Positions 1 to 4,983 of a stretch of DNA of 8,014 nucleotides are shown in pieces (positions within the stretch are counted from its first letter, which is position 1; every line of letters starts with the position of its first letter). The notes below the pieces were generated by a model that did not search any database, had not been told where the DNA came from, and worked only from the letters and a program-made list of their open reading frames with translations. The stretch covers positions 1 to 8,014 of the forward strand of contig JAKSAU010000725.1 of the NCBI GenBank assembly GCA_022361535.1. Direction: 5' to 3'. The position numbers and the translations under genes are program-made. This stretch comes from Desulfobacterales bacterium (GTDB taxonomy: Bacteria; Desulfobacterota; Desulfobacteria; Desulfobacterales; Desulfobacteraceae).

Positions 1-825
1 ACATTGAAGGAATTCATTAACTATAAGGCCCTGGTCAGGACCAACAGGCAAGCCGGATGCTTTAAATATCGTGTTAGGAATTACACCCAATGCCATAAAA
101 GTAAAATCGGTTGGGAACTCCTCCCCTGATTCCATCACAATTCGTTGCTGTTCCACACGGCTTACATAACCGGTCTCCACGATGTCTATGCCGCGACGAG
201 ACAAAATTGACCGTACTCTATTTTTAACCCCGGGTTCAAACCGTGCCATGAACCCGTTACCACCAAATATCCGGATCACAGGCAGATGCCCTCCGGTTTT
301 TCGTGCCAGTTGCCAGACATTTCCGGCCACTTCAGCCGCAGATGGTCCGCCGCCCACCACAGAAACTACAGCAGATTTTTCCTTAAACAAATCCTGGAGA
401 CGCCGTGAGGCTTCCATGAGTTTTTCAATGGGTTTTACCGGGTATACATTATCCGGTTCATCTTCTTTCGCCGCTTTTGACAGTGTATCCAAAGGGACAT
501 ATGAACCTGCATTAAATGAAAGCACATCATAGTCAAAGGCATTACCTGACTCAGTAAAGACCTGCCGCTGGTCTGGATCTATTTTTACCACCCGGTCCTT
601 AATAAACACCCCGCCCTGGGAGGTAACCACCTTTTGGGTAGCAAACCGAATATCATCAGGTGCATATGTAGTACCGAGCATACCCGGCCCCATGCCCGAA
701 TAATAGTGGTAAAAAGAAGGGGCAATCACAGTAACCTTAACCCCTTTATCCGTAAACTTTCGGATGTTTTCCAAAGTGACCATATGGGCATGTCCGCCAC
801 CAACCAGAACCAGATGTTTCCTCAT
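1..825 (-). CDS. FAD/NAD(P)-dependent oxidoreductase, SelD-associated type, C-terminus cut by window edge
   Basis: Minus-strand reading frame, open for 275 codons from the ATG at 825 to the window edge, so the C-terminus is missing. Residues 5-14 (LVLVGGGHAH) form the N-terminal FAD Rossmann glycine motif. Residues 42-50 (YSGMGPGML) match the 'YSGMLPG' signature known from FAD oxidoreductases that occur fused N-terminally to selenophosphate synthetase SelD and as stand-alone relatives. A second dinucleotide motif, VVGGGPSAAEVAG, lies at 156-168 and should bind NAD(P)H. ALGVIPNT (245-252) resembles the conserved late segment of NDH-2/SQR-like enzymes. The start is supported by AGGAGAT about 6 nt upstream. 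The gene begins only 14 bp after the stop of the rhodanese-ferritin selenoprotein, so it is the third gene of that operon. Likely role: a flavin reductase passing NAD(P)H electrons to the rubredoxin or di-iron partner encoded upstream. Family is well supported; substrate is unknown. Fusion to SelD cannot be excluded because the end is not visible. Confidence 0.85.
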   Translation of the reverse strand, partial: MRKHLVLVGGGHAHMVTLENIRKFTDKGVKVTVIAPSFYHYYSGMGPGMLGTTYAPDDIRFATQKVVTSQGGVFIKDRVVKIDPDQRQVFTESGNAFDYDVLSFNAGSYVPLDTLSKAAKEDEPDNVYPVKPIEKLMEASRRLQDLFKEKSAVVSVVGGGPSAAEVAGNVWQLARKTGGHLPVIRIFGGNGFMARFEPGVKNRVRSILSRRGIDIVETGYVSRVEQQRIVMESGEEFPTDFTFMALGVIPNTIFKASGLPVGPDQGLIVNEFLQC

Positions 826-839
826 GGTCTATCTCCTGA

Positions 840-1670
840 TTATAATCCGTCCATCAACCTGCCAAGACTTGCCAGATGTTCTTTTTCCTCGTCTGCTATT
901 TTCAGTATAACCGATTGTGACTCCTGGGACTTCACTTTGCCCGCCACCCGCTGATATAAATCCAGGGCCTGTGCTTCAATAGACATGGCAAGGGACACCA
1001 CATCTACGGCTGATCCCATATCCGGATTAAAAAGATCCAGGTACTCCTGGGTGGTCATGCCCCCTTCCATAGCTGATTTGCCAGCCATGGACGACAAGTC
1101 TTCCAGGGTAGTCTGCGGATGTCCCAACCCCTGGTATGCCTTGACAATGGATTCCTGGTGCTTGATTTCAATACGTGAAAGCTTTTCAAAAAGGGATTTC
1201 ACCTGATTATTTTCAGCTTTTTCAGCCATATCCAGGTAGAAGTCCCGTAGCCCGTCTTCAAGTGAAAACGCAACTTTAAGAACATCTTCCGGGCTGCTGC
1301 CTTCTGTAAACAGATGAACACCCAAATCCTGGGGTCCAACAGCTGTTTCAGCCTGCCATGCCTTTATACCGCCTGAAACATTATATACTTGTTTAAACCC
1401 TTTTCCCGCAAGCATTTGTGCAGCCACCCGGCTGCGTCCGCCAACGGCTCAGTAAACCAGTACAGGCTTTTTACGATCAATTTCCGAAAGACGATCCCCA
1501 AGTTGGGGCAAAGGAATAAGGATTGCACCAGGGATATGGGACTGCTCATATTCCTTAGGCTGCCGGACATCCAGGATAGTTACCTGATCTGTCCCGGATT
1601 CGTCGATGATTGATTTGGTCTTTTTGAAATCAATAGACTTGGCCGGTGTTAAAAACTGCATCCATTTCAT
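840..1670 (-). CDS. Selenocysteine-containing rhodanese / ferritin-like (rubrerythrin-type) fusion protein
   Basis: One 277-codon frame (276 residues) interrupted by a single in-frame TGA at codon 74. Residues about 5-108 are a single rhodanese domain: ILDVRQPKEYEQSHIPGAI at 32-50, then VLVY-U74-AVGGRSR, then GFKQVYNVSGGIKAW at 91-105. Family members have Cys at position 74 (CxxxxR active loop), so the TGA replaces precisely the catalytic Cys. Residues about 125-276 form a four-helix ferritin-like di-iron domain with ligands E138, E168, H171 (RIEIKH), E232, E262 and H265 (EEKEH). Homology continues on both sides of the TGA without a frame change, and a SECIS-like hairpin follows it; both favour Sec insertion over a pseudogene. 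The start ATG has GGGAG about 6 nt upstream and lies 28 bp after the rubredoxin stop. Rhodanese moves sulfane sulfur via a persulfide; rubrerythrin-type domains reduce peroxide. The combined role (peroxide, persulfide or selenide chemistry) is inference. A Cys-containing rhodanese-ferritin architecture is known; the Sec form is the unusual part. Automatic annotation would split this into 1449-1670 and 840-1427. Confidence 0.88.
1420..1435 (-). promoter_or_regulatory. Bacterial SECIS stem-loop within the coding sequence
   Basis: On the mRNA strand GCAGCC, loop GGGU, then GGCUGC form a perfect 6-bp stem (five G-C pairs and one A-U) with a 4-nt loop. The loop begins 19 nt after the UGA, within the spacing typical of bacterial SECIS elements (roughly 16-37 nt). 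It contains a G followed by U, the feature SelB recognises in known cases such as fdhF. A weaker lower helix (UUG with CAA) may extend it below an internal loop. Its codons also encode conserved rhodanese residues, so part of the pairing could be coincidental. Confidence 0.75.
1449..1451 (-). other. UGA codon recoded as selenocysteine (Sec74)
   Basis: The minus-strand TGA stands in the frame of the rhodanese-ferritin gene between VLVY and AVGGRSR. This is the exact position of the invariant catalytic cysteine of rhodanese domains. A stop here would leave 73 residues of rhodanese with no active site and an orphan C-terminal fragment with no good ATG or ribosome binding site; the only nearby alternative start is a GTG at codon 82. 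Confidence 0.88.
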
Positions 1671-1698
1671 AATCGTCTCCCTTGATTGACTTACTCAG

Positions 1699-1878
1699 TT
1701 ATCCCATAGGTTTAAAACTTTTGGGGCTGGCACCGCAAACCGGACAACGCCATTCTTTTGGAAGTTCTTCAAACTTTGTACCTTTTTTAACCTTGCCTCT
1801 ACGGTCTCCTCTAGCGGGGTCATAAATACAGCCGCAATTGGCAACCTGGCACTGGCGCATATCCTTGGGATCTGACAT
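1699..1878 (-). CDS. Rubredoxin with a Cx4C first knuckle
   Basis: A 59-residue rubredoxin: a one-iron Fe(Cys)4 electron carrier, cytoplasmic. Conserved features are IYDPARGD at 18-25, GTKFEELPKEWRCPVCGA at 33-50 and the SFKP tail. Second-knuckle ligands are C45 and C48. The first knuckle is odd: the usual C-x2-C-G-Y is replaced by C10-QVAN-C15-G-C17, giving a four-residue spacing and a cysteine where Tyr is normal. The start at 1878 is chosen because AAGGAGG lies about 6 nt upstream; the same frame extends to 1929 without a comparable ribosome binding site and with a non-rubredoxin N-terminus. It is the first gene of the operon with the Sec rhodanese-ferritin protein and the FAD oxidoreductase, so its likely job is to carry electrons from the reductase to the di-iron centre (inference from order and families). 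Confidence 0.93.
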   Translation of the reverse strand: MSDPKDMRQCQVANCGCIYDPARGDRRGKVKKGTKFEELPKEWRCPVCGASPKSFKPMG

Positions 1879-2028
1879 ATTTCCTCCTTTTGTTCTATCA
1901 CCTCTTTGTTGTTTGCCCATTTCATTCACCTTAAATTAAAACGGGCATTATTCAACTGAGACGCTCTATCGTTTTATCATTGATCGAATATATTCAACTT
2001 TAATTAAATCTATACAATGCTATTCAAG
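1879..2028 (-). promoter_or_regulatory. AT-rich upstream region of the rubredoxin-selenoprotein operon
   Basis: This 150-bp stretch between the SagB-like gene and rubredoxin should carry the operon promoter. Three copies of TTGAATA lie on the minus strand (1997-1991, 1955-1949 and 2027-2021), with a fourth just inside the preceding gene (2036-2030). A 10-bp palindrome GAATATATTC is at 1986-1995. No clean -35/-10 pair stands out: TTGTAT (2017-2012) with TATATT (1992-1987) has a 19-nt spacing, which is long. The ribosome binding site AAGGAGG is near 1885-1891. Confidence 0.35.
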
Positions 2029-2036
2029 CTATTCAA
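2019..2036 (-). repeat. Perfect 9-bp tandem repeat TTGAATAGC x2
   Basis: On the minus strand TTGAATAGC is repeated twice without spacer, covering the stop codon of the SagB-like gene. Further TTGAATA copies follow downstream at 1997-1991 and 1955-1949. It could be part of an operator array for the rubredoxin operon or a chance duplication in AT-rich DNA. Confidence 0.5.
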
Positions 2037-3555
2037 TTTTCGTACCGGCTTTCAAAGGGCCGGCTGAGACGGCGTAGACCAAAGCACTATGGGCTCTAAG
2101 ATTCAACAATTCTTTGGCCTCCATATCGTAGATTGCCCCAATACCGCAACACCCGAACCCTAAATGTTCGGCACCAAGGTAAATTTGGTGAGCCAGCCTT
2201 CCTGCACCAGTCATCATATATCGATAGCCCCTACTGCCAAATTGGTCTTCCAGTTCCTTTAAATCAGATAAAAACAAAAAAGTCATGGCGGCCCTGGCGA
2301 TCCAGGCCTGATCCAGGCAAACCTTAGCAAGATCAGAAGCAAGGTTCCCGGAATGTAAAAGAGACGCTTTGGTGAGCGGGGTATTAAACAGGTAGAACCC
2401 ATCATCCAGACCCTCCAGGTTCTGGCATATCATACCCATTCGTAAAAAGCGATCTGCTGAAAATTTATTTTTTTCCCAAATCCCTTGGCGCACCCATGAA
2501 ACCAATTCAAGATACTGGTTCGAGGCCACATGCTCTTTAGCAAAGTTCCGTCTGGACCTGCGGCGAAGAATAAGGTTTTCCAAATCATACCGGGGTTGGT
2601 TTTGGAACATGTTTTTATTAGGAGAAGTATCACCGGAACCGGCATCGGTAATTGTAATGGTATTTAATGCAGGGGAATCAGTTACATGCAGGTCTCCAGG
2701 TAATGAATCTGGCCAAGAAGATTTAATATTGCTGCCTGCCTCATAAGCCTGGATAAGCGTATTGTAATGCTGCATATACTGCAATTCTTGCGACCGGGAT
2801 TCAAACTTGTCAAATTGAGAGTGCGACAGTATTTGTGTGTTGTCTGACATTTCCGGGACACTCTTGTTCCAGCCTGCTGCTACACACGCCAACGGTACTT
2901 CCATTTTATTATCCAAGTTTAAAAGAGCACTAATTTTCGTATCATCAAAATCAAGGTCCATACCATAATCCATCCCGGCAATTTTAAGCGCCAGACCGAT
3001 GTTCTGAATCAAGTGCCCACTGTCAAGAAGTAGATACCGGTATGCCCGTCCTCTGTACTTCCACGCACTGTTATAAAATGCTGCCGTAATAATGAATAAT
3101 AAACCGGGGCTGTTTAAAAAAGGACCGGAGCCTGTTTTTACTAGGATGTGATTTACCGGGTCAAAATAATACAGTCCTGTCTCATGTGTATCTGTCTCCG
3201 GAAAAAGGGAAGGACAAGCTGCCAGGTAAAGATGGCATGGATACAGGCCACCTGCAGAAGGCAAAGACCGTTGAAAAAAACTAATGCCACTTGCTTTTCG
3301 AGCTGCTGTTACACCGTATGCCAGGTAGAGAGCACGGCTGATCACATCAACAATTGATGTATCACGATTTAATTCACTGGAACTGTTGAAAAAATTATAC
3401 GGTTCAGGCAACTGACACTGTTGTCCAATGCCTTTGTCATATTCTTTTACAGGTTTTGGGTAATTGGCAAAATCAAGGAAATGGGCAGATAATTGATTTC
3501 GAATATGGGTATGGGCCCAATGATAAGCTTCAGCAGGGCCATGATCGGTATTCAT
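2029..3555 (-). CDS. SagB/ThcOx-type tandem nitroreductase-fold dehydrogenase
   Basis: A 508-residue protein with two nitroreductase-fold halves. The first (about 65-230) contains RSLPSAGGLYPCHLYL (96-111) and KYRGRAYRYLLLDSGHLIQN (166-185), the classic SagB-type FMN pocket and dimer motif. The second (about 325-500) repeats the plan with LRRRSRRNF (330-338), RGYRYMMTGAGRLAHQIYL (442-460) and HLGFGCCGIGAIYD (464-477). A linker of about 235-320 joins them. Proteins of this family are FMN-dependent; SagB itself oxidises azolines in peptide maturation, but many tandem members sit outside such clusters with unknown substrates. No YcaO cyclodehydratase or precursor peptide gene is visible in this window, so a peptide-modifying role is not supported. 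Start at 3555, with AAGAGG about 9 nt upstream. It lies 84 bp after the zinc-ribbon gene, separated by a hairpin, so it may be transcribed separately. Confidence 0.88.
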   Translation of the reverse strand: MNTDHGPAEAYHWAHTHIRNQLSAHFLDFANYPKPVKEYDKGIGQQCQLPEPYNFFNSSSELNRDTSIVDVISRALYLAYGVTAARKASGISFFQRSLPSAGGLYPCHLYLAACPSLFPETDTHETGLYYFDPVNHILVKTGSGPFLNSPGLLFIITAAFYNSAWKYRGRAYRYLLLDSGHLIQNIGLALKIAGMDYGMDLDFDDTKISALLNLDNKMEVPLACVAAGWNKSVPEMSDNTQILSHSQFDKFESRSQELQYMQHYNTLIQAYEAGSNIKSSWPDSLPGDLHVTDSPALNTITITDAGSGDTSPNKNMFQNQPRYDLENLILRRRSRRNFAKEHVASNQYLELVSWVRQGIWEKNKFSADRFLRMGMICQNLEGLDDGFYLFNTPLTKASLLHSGNLASDLAKVCLDQAWIARAAMTFLFLSDLKELEDQFGSRGYRYMMTGAGRLAHQIYLGAEHLGFGCCGIGAIYDMEAKELLNLRAHSALVYAVSAGPLKAGTKIE

Positions 3556-3611
3556 TGTCCAGGCCTCTTGTTTTACCCAGAAGTGAGAATTACAATTCTT
3601 TTTATGCGTTT

Positions 3612-3634
3612 GGGGAACCGCGTTGCGGTTCCCC
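3612..3634 (-). terminator. Strong hairpin after the zinc-ribbon gene
   Basis: Perfect 10-bp inverted repeat GGGGAACCGC / GCGGTTCCCC with a 3-nt loop, starting 5 bp beyond the zinc-ribbon stop codon on the minus strand. No U-run follows on the minus strand (the sequence continues AAACGCATAAAAAG), so it is not a classical intrinsic terminator in that direction. A T6 run lies about 10 nt beyond it on the plus strand. It may end or stabilise the short two-gene transcript. Confidence 0.45.
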
Positions 3635-3639
3635 GGGCT

Positions 3640-3819
3640 CTATTTTTTATCTTCTTCCTCAACTTCAGCTTCCATGACCATCATGCATTCATGGCATTCC
3701 AGCTCGATATTGGGCACATCACCGTACCTTTCTTTTAATTCTTCCTCTGATAGATGAGAAGTTCCACCGCAACCGCACTGGGGGCAAGATGTTGTGATTC
3801 TATATTTTTTTTCAGCCAT
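3640..3819 (-). CDS. Small zinc-ribbon protein, function unknown
   Basis: 59 residues. C12-P-Q-C15 and C42-H-E-C45 are two CxxC knuckles 26 residues apart, forming a probable zinc ribbon (or rubredoxin-like iron site). An extra cysteine, C17, sits in the Gly-rich CGCGGTSH loop. A helix-like segment LSEEELKERYG lies between the knuckles, and the C-terminus is strongly acidic then basic (EAEVEEEDKK). A strong ribosome binding site, AGGAGGAA, lies just upstream of the ATG. It follows the rubredoxin-like gene by 30 bp, so the two are probably co-transcribed. I do not recognise a named family. Its size and motif suggest metal binding and protein or nucleic-acid interaction; no enzymatic function can be assigned. 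Confidence 0.82.
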   Translation of the reverse strand: MAEKKYRITTSCPQCGCGGTSHLSEEELKERYGDVPNIELECHECMMVMEAEVEEEDKK

Positions 3820-3849
3820 GATTTCCTCCTATATTCCGGATATGGGGTC

Positions 3850-4014
3850 TTATTCTTGGCCCGTAATCCTTGGATCATTGGGTTTGCCGGCACAATCCGG
3901 CGTGTAGCAGGAATTGTCCACAAAGGAACAGTCTTTTTTACAAGATGGGCACTGCTCCGGCGGGGTGTCTGCTTCCAGATTATATCCGCATTGGTCACAT
4001 ATCCAACTGGTCAT
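3850..4014 (-). CDS. Rubredoxin-like cysteine-rich small protein
   Basis: 54 residues starting MTSWICDQCGY. Two rubredoxin-type knuckles, C6-D-Q-C9-G-Y and C22-P-S-C25, match the short rubredoxin domain found at the ends of rubrerythrins and in stand-alone forms (CGY...PPEQCPSCK). The second half adds three more cysteines (C29, C36, C41) in the pattern KKDCSFVDNSCYTPDCAG and ends with DPRI. These may form a second metal or disulfide site. The ATG has AGGAG about 8 nt upstream. It heads a probable two-gene unit with the zinc-ribbon gene. Likely function: one-iron electron transfer in the cytoplasm; partners are not known. It is missed by ORF finders with a 60-residue cutoff. Confidence 0.85.
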   Translation of the reverse strand: MTSWICDQCGYNLEADTPPEQCPSCKKDCSFVDNSCYTPDCAGKPNDPRITGQE

Positions 4015-4093
4015 GGTGTTTCTCCTTTATGTTTTGGGATTGCTCCCGTTTTCAAGATTCTTGGTGTCAGCCGATAAAGTGTTAAAGATTACT

Positions 4094-4121
4094 TTTTTAA
4101 ACTTATTAATATTACAATCAA
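4094..4121 (-). promoter_or_regulatory. Candidate promoter for the rubredoxin-like/zinc-ribbon pair
   Basis: On the minus strand TTGATT (4121-4116) is followed after 16 nt by TAAAAA (4099-4094), in an AT-rich stretch about 80 nt before the start codon. Both boxes match the sigma-70 consensus only partly. Confidence 0.3.
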
Positions 4122-4140
4122 GAAGCGTACCAACCTACTT

Positions 4141-4153
4141 ATCACCTGGTGAT
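4141..4153. promoter_or_regulatory. 13-bp palindrome ATCACC-T-GGTGAT, possible operator
   Basis: A perfect 6-bp inverted repeat around one base, lying 14 bp upstream of the TTGACA box of the plus-strand promoter candidate and about 20 bp upstream of the minus-strand candidate. The position suits a regulator acting on the divergent promoters. No family is assigned. Confidence 0.4.
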
Positions 4154-4167
4154 GATTTCTTTTTGTA

Positions 4168-4195
4168 TTGACATTTCCCCCAGTTTCTGGATGAT
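4168..4195 (+). promoter_or_regulatory. Candidate sigma-70 promoter for the hydrolase-DUF294-exonuclease cluster
   Basis: Perfect -35 TTGACA at 4168-4173 and, after 16 nt, GATGAT at 4190-4195 (4 of 6 to TATAAT). The leader to the hydrolase ATG would be about 110 nt. The rest of 4196-4311 shows no ORF of note; a GGGGAG ribosome binding site lies just before the ATG. Confidence 0.4.
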
Positions 4196-4311
4196 GGCGC
4201 TAGCAGTTCAATAATGCACTTGAGGGATGTGTTCACTCCGGTTCCGAAAGGATATCGCTGAATGAACAAACCATACCATAAAACCAATCCACATGCCAAG
4301 GGGAGCCACCC

Positions 4312-4983
4312 ATGAAAAATCAAACCCTCACCATATCCTTGAGTACGGAAGAATCTGTATCTGCAATTCTTTCAAGGCCTGAAGGTCAATGTAAAACAGG
4401 TATTGTTATTGCCCATGGAGCGGCCAATGATATGCACAACCCGCTAATAAAAGCCGTTGCTGAGGGACTTGCTAAAGCCGGAGTTGCATGTCTGCGGTTC
4501 AACTTCCTGTACAGAGAAAAGCAAAAAAAGTCTGTGGATCCGGAACATCGCCTTGTGCTTGCCTGGAAACAGGCCATCAATTGCATGGCAGAAACCTGTA
4601 AACCTGAAAAAATCATTGCAATGGGAAAATCCTTAGGTGCCCGGATTGCGGCCCAGGCCACAGCTGAAAATCAGGTTGCGCCGGACAGATTGATCTTTTT
4701 AGGATACCCCCTTCATGCACCCGGGAAAAAAGACCGTCTCAGGGATGCTCCGCTTTATAAAATCGAGCAACCCATGCTTTTTTTTGAAGGTACCCGTGAT
4801 CCTTTCTGCGATCTGGCATTATTGGACAAAGTTCTAAAAAAAGTCAAAACCCGGACACACCTTGAAATTATTGACAACGGAAATCACTCTTTTGAGTTAC
4901 CTAAGTCCAACCCGCGGCCCCAGGAAGACATTTTTGAGCAGATCATAGCGTATTGCAACCACTGGATAAGAGAAGATATTTAA
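4312..4983 (+). CDS. Alpha/beta hydrolase, Tex30/KANL3-like (dienelactone-hydrolase-like) family
   Basis: 223 residues, a complete small alpha/beta hydrolase. IVIAHGAANDMHNP (31-44) is the oxyanion-hole strand. The nucleophile elbow is G105-K-S107-L-G109 followed by AR, the GKSLGAR form typical of the Tex30/KANL3-like bacterial hydrolases. The acid is D163 (EGTRDPFCD) and the catalytic histidine is H192 (DNGNHSFELPK). No signal peptide is visible, so it is cytoplasmic. The start is backed by GGGGAG about 7 nt upstream. The stop TAA shares its last base with the ATG of the next gene (TAATG), implying translational coupling with the CBS/DUF294 protein. The substrate is unknown; ester or thioester hydrolysis is expected from the family. 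Confidence 0.9.
   Translation: MKNQTLTISLSTEESVSAILSRPEGQCKTGIVIAHGAANDMHNPLIKAVAEGLAKAGVACLRFNFLYREKQKKSVDPEHRLVLAWKQAINCMAETCKPEKIIAMGKSLGARIAAQATAENQVAPDRLIFLGYPLHAPGKKDRLRDAPLYKIEQPMLFFEGTRDPFCDLALLDKVLKKVKTRTHLEIIDNGNHSFELPKSNPRPQEDIFEQIIAYCNHWIREDI

Noticed and set aside
182..532. Plus-strand ORFs opposite the FAD oxidoreductase
   Set aside because: They are shadows of a well-supported minus-strand gene with FAD and NAD motifs.
840..1670. Reading the rhodanese-ferritin gene as a pseudogene or as two separate genes split by a stop
   Set aside because: The single TGA falls exactly on the catalytic Cys, the frame is kept on both sides, a SECIS-like hairpin follows, and the downstream half has no own ATG or ribosome binding site.
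1879..1929. Longer rubredoxin start at 1929
   Set aside because: The added 17 residues are non-homologous polar sequence and the internal ATG at 1878 has a strong AAGGAGG site.
2029..3555. RiPP biosynthetic cluster around the SagB-like gene
   Set aside because: No YcaO, precursor peptide, transporter or protease is visible in the window.
3735..3998. 87-codon minus-strand ORF over the two small cysteine-rich genes
   Set aside because: It is out of frame with both; the real frames show CxxC motifs and strong ribosome binding sites.
4953..4982. Longer start of the CBS/DUF294 protein at 4953
   Set aside because: Lies inside the hydrolase gene without ribosome binding site; the ATG at 4983 overlaps the stop codon as expected for coupling.
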